Shown here: positions 1-9,336 of the stretch, one piece after another | Layout: the number at the start of each line of letters is the position of its first letter | Numbering within the stretch: position 1 is the first letter of the stretch | DNA from: Candidatus Babeliales bacterium | Lineage (GTDB): Bacteria; Babelota; Babeliae; Babelales; JACPOV01 | Assembly (NCBI GenBank): GCA_036260945.1 | Contig: DATALT010000002.1 | Location: forward strand, 1 to 64,000 | Direction: 5' to 3' | DNA: 64,000 bases | Program-made: the position numbers and the translations under genes | The notes under the pieces: generated by a model | What the model was told of the DNA's origin: nothing | Seen by the model: only the letters and a program-made list of their open reading frames with translations | The model's database searches: none

Positions 1-1
1 A

Positions 2-2194
2 TCGTTAACTGCGGTGGTGAATCTGAATCCAGTATTTAGTGTTCTCAATCAGATAGTTGTAAACCAACAAGGTACGTTCACCCAAGTTGGGGCAGGATTT
101 AATGGTACGTTCAGTGCGCTTGCTGCATGCTGCAATGGTACGTTCTCAGTATTAAATACCATCACTACAAATCAGCAGGGAACGTTCAGTGTATTAAATA
201 CATTAAGCAATGCGGGAACCTTCTCGGTACTCAATACAGTTCTGACAAACCAAGCGGGTACCTTCAGTGCGCTCGCTGCGTGTTGCAACGGTACGTTCTC
301 AGTACTAAACACGGTAACAACAAATCAGCAAGGTACGTTCAGTGCGATTGCCGCTGGGTTCAATGGTACATTTAGCTCATTGAGCACGTTGAATTTACAA
401 CCGGTATTTACTGCAATTGCTGGAGGATTTAATGGCACATTTAGTTCGCTTGCTGCCTGTTGCAACGGCACCTTCTCAACGCTCAATAGAATACTAACTG
501 ATGGCCAAGGAAGCTTTACACAAGTTGCCGCAGGATTTAACGGCACCTTCAGTGCGCTTGCCGCATGCTGCAACGGTACATTCTCAGTATTGAATACAGT
601 AATCGCAAATCAGCAAACAATTATAACCAATCAAGCGGGGACTTTCAGTGCATTAGCTGCTTGTTGCAATGGTACATTTAGCGTACTTGGTGCAGGATTT
701 AATGGTACATTTAGTGTGATGGCGACCCTTAATTTACAACCAGTATTTACACAAGTTGCCGCTGGCTTCAACGGAACATTCAGTGCGTTAGCTGCATGCT
801 GCAATGGTACCTTCTCAGTACTCAATCGTCTCGACCAGTATAACTGTTCGCCAGTTTATATTACGCAGGCTACGTTTGGCCCTATCGGCGGCGTGCAAAC
901 ACCGCTAGTAATAAATCTGCCTGGCATCTATAGATTTGCGAGTAACGTTATTTACAATCCTTCAGGTGCAGGAACGCAAGGTATAGTAATCAACGCTTCG
1001 GATGTTACCCTCGATCTTTCATGCTATACATTCTCGCAATCTGGGGGTGGCGTTGTAGCGACTGATGCTATCAGGGTTAATAGTGGATTTGCAGATGTTA
1101 CCATTAAGAACGGAAAGATTGATGCGTTCACGCGCTGCGGTATCACGGTACAAAGCAATACGGAACGAATCTCAATATCAGATATTTCTATTACTCGATG
1201 CGGCATACGCGGTATCGAGCTTCTTGGCGGAGCTGCGGGTCCAAAAGACAGCATTCATGCTGCATACATTAAGAATGTTAACATAATAAAATGTTGCACC
1301 GATTCCTTAGCTGCCGACAGAGCGCTGTATCTTCAATCAACAGCAAATACTGAATTAACGAATATCAATATTAATGATTGTGGCGCATTGAATGTAAATG
1401 CATTTTCGGCGGTAACATTGGAAAACTGTCTTGAAATAGAATGTAATGATATAGATGTTGATGATGGCCTTGCGCTTAACGATTTCCGTGGATTCTTGCT
1501 AACTAATAATTCAACTCGGTGCACATTCAATGATTGTACAACTGCAAATAATCAAGCGATCGGCAACGCTCGAGGATTTATGCTTGACGCTGTTGGCTCA
1601 TCTTCGTCTAATACGTTCAACAATTGTAGCTCTACATCGTTAACTGCATCTGCGCTCGTCGATGGATTCTTAACAGCGACCAATTGCAACAACAATATAT
1701 TTAATAATTGTCAATCGAATGCGCATACGTCTACAGGTGCTTCAACAAGTGCCCTTGTTACAGGATTTAATTGTATCAATAACAATGGTAACACGTTTAT
1801 CAATTGTTTAGCGCAGACAAACCTTGCTCCAGCAAGTACCGTTCCTTTCCCAAACTTCGGTGCTATCGGTTTTGATTTCAACACAACACAAAGCTGCGAT
1901 GCTATTTCGTGTATTGCAACAGATAACGCGACCGGAACAAATTCTAACAGCTGCGGGTTTAGGGTAATTAACGGAACACGAACAGTAATTAAGGAAGGAT
2001 ACTCAGCTGGTCACAATTTTGGTTATCGAATTGATCCTATTAATAGTACTGCAAATGCATTTACACGAAATCTTGCTGTCAAAAATGTCACGCAGTTTTC
2101 AGGATTTGGTATGACATCCTACCAACTAGCACCATCTATGGCGGGTATCAATGGTATGTTAACCAATCCATGGACAAATGCGGGAATAGGTTAA
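2..2194 (+). CDS. Exported beta-helix protein with GTFS repeat domain (5' partial)
   Basis: The reading frame is open to the left edge (the first in-frame start-like codon is a GTG at 14), so the true start and any signal peptide lie outside the window. Counting from that GTG, residues 1 to about 270 are short repeats built around Gly-Thr-Phe-Ser, six of them in the form LAACCNGTFS. After a link containing CSPVYIT, residues about 290-700 are homologous to the next eight genes: a PGIYRF start, a DVTLDLSCYTFSQ segment, then Asn/Cys-rich rungs typical of right-handed beta-helix (pectate-lyase-like) proteins. The C-terminus NPWTNAGIG matches the neighbours' tails. No catalytic residues can be assigned, and surface adhesion or a structural role is only a guess. 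A strong hairpin follows the stop. Confidence 0.8.
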   Translation, partial: SLTAVVNLNPVFSVLNQIVVNQQGTFTQVGAGFNGTFSALAACCNGTFSVLNTITTNQQGTFSVLNTLSNAGTFSVLNTVLTNQAGTFSALAACCNGTFSVLNTVTTNQQGTFSAIAAGFNGTFSSLSTLNLQPVFTAIAGGFNGTFSSLAACCNGTFSTLNRILTDGQGSFTQVAAGFNGTFSALAACCNGTFSVLNTVIANQQTIITNQAGTFSALAACCNGTFSVLGAGFNGTFSVMATLNLQPVFTQVAAGFNGTFSALAACCNGTFSVLNRLDQYNCSPVYITQATFGPIGGVQTPLVINLPGIYRFASNVIYNPSGAGTQGIVINASDVTLDLSCYTFSQSGGGVVATDAIRVNSGFADVTIKNGKIDAFTRCGITVQSNTERISISDISITRCGIRGIELLGGAAGPKDSIHAAYIKNVNIIKCCTDSLAADRALYLQSTANTELTNININDCGALNVNAFSAVTLENCLEIECNDIDVDDGLALNDFRGFLLTNNSTRCTFNDCTTANNQAIGNARGFMLDAVGSSSSNTFNNCSSTSLTASALVDGFLTATNCNNNIFNNCQSNAHTSTGASTSALVTGFNCINNNGNTFINCLAQTNLAPASTVPFPNFGAIGFDFNTTQSCDAISCIATDNATGTNSNSCGFRVINGTRTVIKEGYSAGHNFGYRIDPINSTANAFTRNLAVKNVTQFSGFGMTSYQLAPSMAGINGMLTNPWTNAGIG
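60..830 (+). repeat. Degenerate in-frame repeats encoding GTFS units
   Basis: About 17 GTFS units spaced by 10-20 residues fill this stretch. Two alternating types recur: an FNGTFS unit preceded by AAG or GAG, and an LAACCNGTFS unit with a Cys pair. Codons for the same motif differ between copies (ggtacgttcagt, ggtacattt, ggcaccttc), so the amino-acid pattern is kept better than the DNA. It is a protein-level repeat, not a CRISPR or satellite. Confidence 0.9.
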
Positions 2195-2209
2195 TAAGCA
2201 AGTAAATCC

Positions 2210-2244
2210 AAGAGAAGCTCGGCACCAAATGCCGAGCTTCTCTT
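2210..2244 (+). terminator. Strong hairpin after first beta-helix gene
   Basis: A perfect 15-bp stem (2210-2224 with 2230-2244) closes on a 5-base loop 16 bases after the stop codon at 2194. Only two T's follow, so it may end transcription weakly or protect the 3' end of the mRNA. It is the most stable hairpin in the array. Confidence 0.65.
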
Positions 2245-2348
2245 GCGCACAAGGTGATTGACAATACGCAGGAAATCGCATTAAAGTGATTTGAAATTTC
2301 ACAAGCACACTTTTTATCGAAAAAAATTGGAAAAATAGTTGAGGAAGC

Positions 2349-3716
2349 ATGAATTATAAAAGTTTAGCACTCTTTGTCTTGTCTATTTTTTTCATTGTGT
2401 CGGTTCAAGCAGTTGAGCTAACGGTTTCTCAGCCAGGTATTTACAAACTTGGCGATTTTATTGTCAGTAATCCAACTGGTGCAGATAGCATCATTAACAT
2501 CACTTCTAGTAACGTGATACTCGATCTTGGTGGCTACGTGATTTCTCAGGGAAATGCAACCGCCAGTGTTGATGGGATCGTTATAAATAGTTCGTTAACC
2601 GACGTTACGGTGCAAAACGGAACTATTCGAAATGTTACCGGTCGTGGCATAGTTGTAAATCAGAACTGTTCACGTATTCAGGTTAATGGAATAGTGTTTC
2701 GATCATGTGCGCAGTCTGGTGCAACATTTATCGGAGCTGTGGGAAATACGATTAATGATTGTTTTATTACCGGATGCAGGTTTTATAATTGTCCTACTGC
2801 CGCAGGAAGCACCGCTCTTTCATTGACGAGTTGTTTGCGATTTGAAGTGAGCGATTGTGTTGTTGCGGGAAGCACTATTTCTGGGGGGTCTGCAGCGGTG
2901 TTTTTTGTACAGCTTATCAACTGCACTCAATGTACAGTAAGAGATACGGTGGTTCAAGGCAATTCGTTTGCGCCTGCAGTTTCTGTCAATTATGTTATGT
3001 TTCAAGATAATGCGGGAACAAACAACAGTTTTATTAATTGTATTGCTCGAAGTAATAACTTAATCAATGGGATACTTACTGTGTTTTCTCTCGGTGGAAA
3101 TCTCGCGACCGTTGATCGCTGTCAGATCATAGGAAACACTAATACTGGCGCCACCACTAACTGCCTTTCATTATCTAATGCAACAAGAACAACGATGAGT
3201 CAACCAATAATAATGAGAAACACCGGAGCAACAGTTCAAGGTGTTTTTTTTACGGGAGGTTCAGCTTCTAATATTTTGACAGATGCGGTCGTTTCTGCAA
3301 ATCAAGGAACCGGGCTCACTATCGGCATCTCTTTCAATAACGGATCAACCAATACCGTGCGCCGTTGTATTAGCTCTAATAATGTTTCAACTGGTGGCAT
3401 TTGCGCTGGGATCGCTTTTGTAACCGCGGCCAGCAATAACTGCGCTGTTACCGACTGCCTCTTTAGTAACAATAAAGGGTCCAGTAACGCTAATTCTTTT
3501 GGCGCAAATATTACCGTTGGTGCCAATAATTTATTTACAAGAAACGTTGGATTCAATAATAATGTGGCAGCTGCAGGCTCTGCTCAATTGGTTGGCGTCC
3601 CGGCCGGATCAGTTACCACGCCGACTGCTCCTTCTACCCAAAATATTAATGGTGTCGGCACGGTTCCGCCCGGTACATCGTGTCTTTATTGGACGAATCT
3701 CAGTGTCGCGACATAA
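2349..3716 (+). CDS. Exported right-handed beta-helix protein
   Basis: The 455-residue protein begins with a clear signal peptide (residues 1-21, cleavage likely after VQA). The family N-terminal block follows: VSQPGIYKLGD, then SNVILDLGGYVISQ, then TVQNGTIRNVTGRGI. From about residue 110 the chain is a series of short strands rich in Asn, Cys, Ser and Thr, of the type seen in parallel beta-helices. The tail is CLYWTNLSVAT. The start at 2349 is preceded by GAGGA. It is second of nine tandem paralogues and is separated from the previous gene by a hairpin. The family is unrecognised beyond its fold. An exported or surface location is inferred from the signal peptide, and no enzymatic residues are evident. 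Confidence 0.8.
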   Translation: MNYKSLALFVLSIFFIVSVQAVELTVSQPGIYKLGDFIVSNPTGADSIINITSSNVILDLGGYVISQGNATASVDGIVINSSLTDVTVQNGTIRNVTGRGIVVNQNCSRIQVNGIVFRSCAQSGATFIGAVGNTINDCFITGCRFYNCPTAAGSTALSLTSCLRFEVSDCVVAGSTISGGSAAVFFVQLINCTQCTVRDTVVQGNSFAPAVSVNYVMFQDNAGTNNSFINCIARSNNLINGILTVFSLGGNLATVDRCQIIGNTNTGATTNCLSLSNATRTTMSQPIIMRNTGATVQGVFFTGGSASNILTDAVVSANQGTGLTIGISFNNGSTNTVRRCISSNNVSTGGICAGIAFVTAASNNCAVTDCLFSNNKGSSNANSFGANITVGANNLFTRNVGFNNNVAAAGSAQLVGVPAGSVTTPTAPSTQNINGVGTVPPGTSCLYWTNLSVAT

Positions 3717-3745
3717 AACAATCTGGCATAAAAAAGGGCTGGTAG

Positions 3746-5038
3746 ATGATGAGATTTGTAGCACTTCTAGCGATATCGATACTGAATTTTTGTTGGCCCG
3801 CAGGCGCAACTGAATTAACAATTTCCCAGCCGGGAATGTATCTGCTTGGTGATGCGATTACAAGTAGTCCTGCCGGAGCAGATAATATAATTAATATAAC
3901 GTCAAGCGACGTGGTTCTCGATTTGGGTGGGTATGTTATTTCCCAGGCGAATGCGACCGCCAACGTTGCTGGCATTGTAGTCAATCCAAGTTTGAACGAT
4001 ATTGTGATTCGCAATGGCACCATTCGGAATGTTACAGGAACTGGAATCGTTTTGACTTCAACCGATGCGCGCATTCGCATTTCAAATATTCTTTTTGAAA
4101 ACTGCGCAAGTGCAGGAATGACGGCCGATGGATCGGCAGGAAGCATAAACGATATTGAATTAACACAATGCCGTTTTTACGGGTGCAGTTCAACTGGTAC
4201 CAACGTGATCTTATGGAATAATGTTAATCGCTCTTCGATAGCGAATTGTATCATCGATGGGACGAGTAACACATCTCTTCTTACGTGCCTTAATGTTCGC
4301 AATTGTACCGCTTCTAGTTTTATCGATATTACTATTCAAAATAATAGTTCATCGGGAGATTTCATAGGTGTTGATGAGAACATTTGCGCATCTAATTATT
4401 TTTCAAACGTGATCAACAGGAATAATAGGAATACCGGTAACAATTTTGGGTTTTCTACGCGGAGTACCGCATCAATTTATAATAACTGCTTGGTGATACA
4501 AAACAGTGCGACCAACATTCTTAGGTCTTTTAATATTAGTGGCTCTTTAAGCACCATATTTAGGCAATGCCAAGCGGTCAATAGTGGCGGTGCGTCTAAT
4601 GTGACTGGTTTTAGAGAGGACGGGCTCATCTCAGTCCAAAGCAATATATATCTGGATTCTCTTGTGAATACCCTTACTAGTCCGAATAGCGTAGAAGGCT
4701 TTCAACTAAATGGAACCGGTTGCATAGTAGGCAGATGCGTGGCTTCAAATAATTCAGGCGTATCAGCAAGTGGAGCTACGGGCCTTAACGCTAGAAGGTG
4801 CATCATATTTGACTCTATCTTATCAAGAAATATTGGTTCGGGTGGCACCACTGGCTTTGGGGTAACGGATTCAGTTCCAACGACAGGTGACTTATATTAT
4901 AGAAACGTAGCCTTTAATAATAATGTAGCGCAATTTACGCCGGCTTTAGGATTTCCTCAAACTATCCCCGCTTCTCCTGCAACTCAGTTTCTTAATGGGA
5001 TCACTCAACCGTGGACTAATTTGGCGGTAGCGACGTGA
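3746..5038 (+). CDS. Exported right-handed beta-helix protein
   Basis: The 430-residue protein has a signal peptide of about 20 residues ending near PAGA, then the family block ELTISQPGMYLLGDAI and VVLDLGGYVISQAN. Residues about 98-165 (LTSTDARIRISNILFENC onward) are almost the same as in the gene at 6508, although the signal sequence differs. The C-terminus ends ITQPWTNLAVAT. Only 29 bases separate it from the previous stop, consistent with one transcript. It belongs to the sub-group formed by the genes at 3746, 5132 and 6508. The fold assignment (beta-helix) is by repeat texture and homology to the neighbours; the function is unknown. Confidence 0.8.
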   Translation: MMRFVALLAISILNFCWPAGATELTISQPGMYLLGDAITSSPAGADNIINITSSDVVLDLGGYVISQANATANVAGIVVNPSLNDIVIRNGTIRNVTGTGIVLTSTDARIRISNILFENCASAGMTADGSAGSINDIELTQCRFYGCSSTGTNVILWNNVNRSSIANCIIDGTSNTSLLTCLNVRNCTASSFIDITIQNNSSSGDFIGVDENICASNYFSNVINRNNRNTGNNFGFSTRSTASIYNNCLVIQNSATNILRSFNISGSLSTIFRQCQAVNSGGASNVTGFREDGLISVQSNIYLDSLVNTLTSPNSVEGFQLNGTGCIVGRCVASNNSGVSASGATGLNARRCIIFDSILSRNIGSGGTTGFGVTDSVPTTGDLYYRNVAFNNNVAQFTPALGFPQTIPASPATQFLNGITQPWTNLAVAT

Positions 5039-5290
5039 AATTTAAAAAAGAAAATTTATGATATGAAAACGAATAAAAGTTTTTACACGTGGAGCATGCG
5101 ATGCTGATGTATTTCTACATGCGGAGACATAATGCTTAGATTAAAAAATATATTGCTAATTTATATTGTTCATATTTTTTTCCTGAGCAAAGCAACTGAA
5201 TTAACAATTTCCCAGCCGGGAATGTATCTGCTTGGTGATGCGATTACAAGTAGTCCTGCCGGAGCAGATAATATAATTAATATAACTTCA
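5039..5290 (+). repeat. Direct repeat copy 1: spacer plus 5' end of beta-helix gene
   Basis: This stretch is nearly the same as 6415-6667, about 1,376 bases downstream. It contains the intergenic spacer, ribosome binding site, signal peptide and first beta-helix block. Only scattered substitutions separate the copies. Confidence 0.85.
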
Positions 5291-6415
5291 AGCGACGTGG
5301 TTCTCGATTTGGGGGGGTATGTTATTTCCCAGGCGAATGGGACTGCCAACGTTGCTGGTATTGTCGTCAATCCGAATTTAAGCGATATTGTGATTCGCAA
5401 TGGCACCATTCGGAATGTTACAGGAACAGGGATTTCTCTCGTCGCGACCGATTCTCGCATTAGAATAGCAAATGTGATTTTTGAAAATTGCGCAACATCA
5501 GGGTTAGCTGGAGATGGGTCGCTTGGTGCGCTCAGTGATATCGAGCTGAGTCAATGTAGATTCTATGGTTGTTCAACGACAGGAACGGCAATCATTTCCT
5601 TCAGGTCAGTAAATCGTTCATCTATAACAGATTGCGTAATTGATGGAACGGTTAATATAACTTCCCTTAATTGCATACAGCTTTTGGCATGTTCGTCATG
5701 TCGATTGAATGCTATCACAATTCAAAACGTATCAAGTACAGGCGCTCTAAATGGAGTTTTTGTAACTGCTGGCTCTCTCTATAATAGTTATTCAAATTCC
5801 ATGATTACCAATTGTTCTGGTGTGCCATTTAATGGTTTCAATAGTGCCGATGCTGTTAGTATTTTTAACAATTGCTCTGTTGTCGGAAATAGATGCGTGG
5901 TTATATCTGGACTTCAACCTTGTTTTTTTCTAACAGGCACTAATTGCTTAGTAACGCAGTGTCGAGCTATCGGCAATTCATCTTCAACAGGTAATTTCGC
6001 CGGATTTGCAACTACTAATCAAAACAATATCTTCCTTGATTGTGTTTCTTCCGGTTTGGCCTCCTCCGTGGTAGTTAATTATAGTACTGCGGGTGCTCCT
6101 CAAACCATTATCGGACGTTGCGTAGGATCGAATTCCGCAGGCACATCTCTGGCGATTGGCTTATCCGCCGATAACATTGCAACCAGATGCACCGTATTCG
6201 ATTGCTTATTTTCAAGAAATATCGGAGTATCTGGGATTGGGGTTAACGATGTCGTTAATACCACTGGCAGCTTATACTATAGAAACGTAGCGTTTAATAA
6301 TAGTACAGCGCAATTTAGTGGCACTGGTTTTCCTCAAACAGTCCCAGCTTCGCCAGCAACTCAGTTTCTTAATGCGATCACTCAACCGTGGACTAATTTG
6401 GCGGTGGCGACGTGA
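5132..6415 (+). CDS. Exported right-handed beta-helix protein (recent duplicate)
   Basis: The 427-residue protein has a signal peptide (LKNILLIYIVHIFFLSKA) and the block ELTISQPGMYLLGDAI shared with its neighbours. The start at 5132 is set by GGAG five bases upstream. The 90-base upstream spacer and the first 60 codons are nearly identical to those of the gene at 6508, and the last 135 bases before the stop are identical to that gene. The middle (residues about 100-380) is divergent beta-helix. This pattern suggests duplication followed by gene conversion at the ends. Function unknown, presumably exported. Confidence 0.8.
   Translation: MLRLKNILLIYIVHIFFLSKATELTISQPGMYLLGDAITSSPAGADNIINITSSDVVLDLGGYVISQANGTANVAGIVVNPNLSDIVIRNGTIRNVTGTGISLVATDSRIRIANVIFENCATSGLAGDGSLGALSDIELSQCRFYGCSTTGTAIISFRSVNRSSITDCVIDGTVNITSLNCIQLLACSSCRLNAITIQNVSSTGALNGVFVTAGSLYNSYSNSMITNCSGVPFNGFNSADAVSIFNNCSVVGNRCVVISGLQPCFFLTGTNCLVTQCRAIGNSSSTGNFAGFATTNQNNIFLDCVSSGLASSVVVNYSTAGAPQTIIGRCVGSNSAGTSLAIGLSADNIATRCTVFDCLFSRNIGVSGIGVNDVVNTTGSLYYRNVAFNNSTAQFSGTGFPQTVPASPATQFLNAITQPWTNLAVAT
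6272..6406 (+). repeat. Direct repeat of beta-helix 3' end, copy 1
   Basis: These 135 bases read identically to 7657-7791, at the 3' end of the next paralogue. They encode the C-terminal block ending ITQPWTNLAV. Identity here contrasts with the divergent middle of the two genes. Confidence 0.85.
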
Positions 6416-6667
6416 ATTTAAAAAAGAAAATTTATGATATGAAAACGAATAAAAGTTTTTACACGTGGAGCATGCGATGCTGATATATTTCTACATGCGG
6501 AGACATAATGCTTAGATTAAAAAATATATTGGTAGTTTATATTGTTCATATTTTTTTGCTGAGCAACGCAACTGAATTAACAATTTCCCAGCCGGGAATG
6601 TATCTGCTTGGTGATGCGATTACAAGTAGTCCAGCTGCCGCAGATAATATTATTAATATAACCTCAA
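6415..6667 (+). repeat. Direct repeat copy 2: spacer plus 5' end of beta-helix gene
   Basis: This is the second copy of 5039-5290, carrying the same spacer (with GATATA where copy 1 has GATGTA), the same ribosome binding site and the same start of the coding region. Confidence 0.85.
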
Positions 6668-7800
6668 GCGATGTGGTTCTTGATTTGGGGGGTTACGTTA
6701 TCTCTCAGGCGAATGGGACTGCCAATGTAGCTGGAATAGTGATAAATCCGAATTTAAGCGATATTGTTATTCGCAATGGTACGATCAGAAGTGTCACGGG
6801 AACTGGACTCGTTCTGACTTCGACCGATGCGCGTATTCGCATTTCTAATATTCTTTTTGAAAACTGTGCTAGCGCAGGAATGACTGCCGATGGATCGGCA
6901 GGAAGCATAACCGATATTGAATTAACCGACTGCCGCTTTTACGGTTGTTCGTCAACGGGGAACAACGTGATCTTGTGGAGTAATGTTAGTCGCTCTTCAA
7001 TTGGCAATTCTATAATTGCTGGAACGGCTAATACAACGTCCCTTAATTGTATCAAACTGACGTGTTCGCAATGTCGGTTTAATTCTATCACAATTCAAAA
7101 CATTTCGAGCACTGGCAATCTTAATGGAGTTTCAGTAGATGCTGCCTCAGTCAATAATAACTATTCAAACGTCATTTTTACTAATTGTTCTGGGGGCTCT
7201 GGGTCGCTAACGTTTTTTAATGGTTTTGATAGCAATGATTCTAACAGCATATTCAGCAATTGTTCTGTGATCGGAAATACAAGCTTTGGCAGTGCAAGTT
7301 GCTTTTCTTTAGGCGGAAATAATTGTGTGCTGACACAGTGTCGAGCGATTAGCAATATACTCACAAGTAACAACAGTATTTCTGGGTTTTTTATCGCAGG
7401 ATCAAACAATATTCTGCTTGATTGTATAGCAAATAATATACGGGCGACTACAGCAGCATCTGTAAATGGATATCTATTTCTTACATCAACGATTTTGGGG
7501 CGCTGTATAGCATCAAACGCTAATTCTTCTGGAACTGGTTCCGGTCTTGTTGCATCTCCCAACTTGACAAGATCTATTATATTCGATTCTCTATTTTCAC
7601 GAAATACGGGATCAACTGGCAATGGAGTTAGTGATGCTGTTAATGCAACTGGAGATTTATACTATAGAAACGTAGCGTTTAATAATAGTACAGCGCAATT
7701 TAGTGGCACTGGTTTTCCTCAAACAGTCCCAGCTTCGCCAGCAACTCAGTTTCTTAATGCGATCACTCAACCGTGGACTAATTTGGCGGTGCCTGCATGA
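6508..7800 (+). CDS. Exported right-handed beta-helix protein (mosaic duplicate)
   Basis: The 430-residue protein has a signal peptide nearly identical to that of the gene at 5132. Residues about 98-165 instead follow the gene at 3746 (LTSTDARIRISNILFENC), after which it returns to resemble the 5132 gene (SLNCIKL, ITIQNISSTG). The last 135 bases match the 5132 gene exactly. It is therefore a mosaic of its two upstream paralogues. The stop codon overlaps an ATG at 7797, so the next gene may be translationally coupled. Presumed exported beta-helix; no active-site residues recognised. Confidence 0.8.
   Translation: MLRLKNILVVYIVHIFLLSNATELTISQPGMYLLGDAITSSPAAADNIINITSSDVVLDLGGYVISQANGTANVAGIVINPNLSDIVIRNGTIRSVTGTGLVLTSTDARIRISNILFENCASAGMTADGSAGSITDIELTDCRFYGCSSTGNNVILWSNVSRSSIGNSIIAGTANTTSLNCIKLTCSQCRFNSITIQNISSTGNLNGVSVDAASVNNNYSNVIFTNCSGGSGSLTFFNGFDSNDSNSIFSNCSVIGNTSFGSASCFSLGGNNCVLTQCRAISNILTSNNSISGFFIAGSNNILLDCIANNIRATTAASVNGYLFLTSTILGRCIASNANSSGTGSGLVASPNLTRSIIFDSLFSRNTGSTGNGVSDAVNATGDLYYRNVAFNNSTAQFSGTGFPQTVPASPATQFLNAITQPWTNLAVPA
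7657..7791 (+). repeat. Direct repeat of beta-helix 3' end, copy 2
   Basis: This is identical over 135 bases to 6272-6406. Sequence identity stops a few codons before the stop codon, where this copy ends in PA instead of AT. Confidence 0.85.
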
Positions 7801-7820
7801 ATTTAAAAATAAGGAAAGAG

Positions 7821-9167
7821 ATGTGGTATCGTGATTTTACAATTCAATTAGTCTTGCTTTTTTTTGTAGTTTTTACACCGCCAGTGCGCGCGGTAGAATT
7901 GCTCATAAATCAGCGGGGATTTTATAGATTAGGTGATACTATTTCGAGCTTTCCCGCAGCTGCCGATAGCATAATAAATATTACCGTCAGCGATGTCGTG
8001 CTCGATTTGGGCGGTTACACTATTTCACAAGGAAATGCTACCGCATCCGTTGATGGCATTCTTATAAATAATGGACTAAGCGACATTGTGATAAGAAATG
8101 GAACAATCTCTAATGTAACGAGGTCGGGCATCAGGATCGGCAGTTCGTGCTCACAGATTACGATACAAAATGTAGAGTTCCTCAACTGCAGAGTGAGCGG
8201 TGTTGATTTTCAGGGAACTGCAGGGAGTCGGGTCGTTGACGGGGCGGTAACAAACTGTCAGTTTTATAATTGTGCAACTACCGCAGGGGGCGCCCCAATT
8301 AACATGCTTTCATGCGCAAACTTTTCAGTAAATAATTGTACTATTGCGAATGCAAGTGCGACTATTGCATGGACAGGTGCGCTCCTAAACACCTCTTCGC
8401 AATGCTCATTTAATTCTTTAACAATCAAATCGAATACAACAACTAATGCTTTGACAGGAATAAGCGTTATTGGTGGGTCTTCAAACAGTTTCACTAATTG
8501 TCTTATTCAAAATAATAGCGGCTCGACTGCGTTGACCGGGGTAAGCCTGACGACTGCCACGACCGCCAATAGTCTTATTGATTCTACGGTTGCTGGAAAC
8601 ACATCTAGCGCTGGACTCTGTATAGGATTTAGCTTAAACAATGCTCCAACGACGTATTTTAATAATTGTAGTGCTAATGGTAATACCGGAGTTGGTGCCC
8701 GCGGATTTGTTTTTGATGGCGGCTCAAATAACGTAGCAGTTATCGGTTGCACCGCCAATGGTAATGCTAATTCCGACGCTGCAAGTAGCGCAGTGGGTTT
8801 TCAAATTCTGACCGCTTCAAACGGCTTATTATTGGATTGTGTTTCTGCTTATAATACTTCCGCTTTAATAAGCCAAGGAATCGCATTTGGAGGTCTTACT
8901 CCTGGTGCTACGTGGACTCTGAGATCACCTCTGGCGGAGCGAAATCTTGGTAACAGTGCTGCCAACTCATTTGGACTTTTTGTCTCAGCTCTAACGCCAG
9001 GAGCATTTTTTTATAGAACCATCGGGTTCAATAATAATACAACTGCGGCTAATCAGATAAGTGCTCCGGCTGCTTATAGTGGATCCATAACTAACCCTGC
9101 CGCACCACCAACGAGCAACATGAATGGCATAATTGGCGCTTGGGAAAATCTTGCGATTCAAAATTAG
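7821..9167 (+). CDS. Exported right-handed beta-helix protein
   Basis: The chosen ATG at 7821 follows AAGGA by five bases and gives a clean signal peptide (MWYRDFTIQLVLLFFVVF..., cleavage near VRA) and 448 residues. An ATG at 7797 overlapping the previous stop would add eight residues. The family block is ELLINQRGFYRLGDTI then VVLDLGGYTISQGN. Asn/Cys-rich helix rungs follow, and the tail is IIGAWENLAIQN. It is closer to the gene at 2349 (GNATASVDGI is shared) than to the three mosaic genes in between. It ends the first sub-group of the array; a 170-base gap follows. Confidence 0.78.
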   Translation: MWYRDFTIQLVLLFFVVFTPPVRAVELLINQRGFYRLGDTISSFPAAADSIINITVSDVVLDLGGYTISQGNATASVDGILINNGLSDIVIRNGTISNVTRSGIRIGSSCSQITIQNVEFLNCRVSGVDFQGTAGSRVVDGAVTNCQFYNCATTAGGAPINMLSCANFSVNNCTIANASATIAWTGALLNTSSQCSFNSLTIKSNTTTNALTGISVIGGSSNSFTNCLIQNNSGSTALTGVSLTTATTANSLIDSTVAGNTSSAGLCIGFSLNNAPTTYFNNCSANGNTGVGARGFVFDGGSNNVAVIGCTANGNANSDAASSAVGFQILTASNGLLLDCVSAYNTSALISQGIAFGGLTPGATWTLRSPLAERNLGNSAANSFGLFVSALTPGAFFYRTIGFNNNTTAANQISAPAAYSGSITNPAAPPTSNMNGIIGAWENLAIQN

Positions 9168-9336
9168 CGCAGTGCAAAATCTGGTTGGACGATCATATGA
9201 GAAATTCATAAAACCAATTTGTGCTGGATGAAGGGTGGTGAAATATAAGGTTTTCCCCATCAAATTAAATAGAAACAAAAAAAGTAGGTGATATTTTAGT
9301 TTAAAATTGTGTTGATTACAAATAAGGAGATAGAAG

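Noticed and set aside
325-825. Minus-strand open frames within the first gene
   Set aside because: They are by-products of the repetitive coding strand, without start sites or signal features.
60-830. CRISPR-like or satellite repeat
   Set aside because: The repeat is in one long open frame, spacing varies, and synonymous codons differ; no constant repeat with unique spacers.
5040-5131. Promoter in the duplicated spacer
   Set aside because: TTTACA is present but no -10 box with proper spacing is convincing in both copies.
7161-7622. 153-codon minus-strand frame inside a beta-helix gene
   Set aside because: It lies fully inside a clear family member and has no signal peptide or ribosome site.
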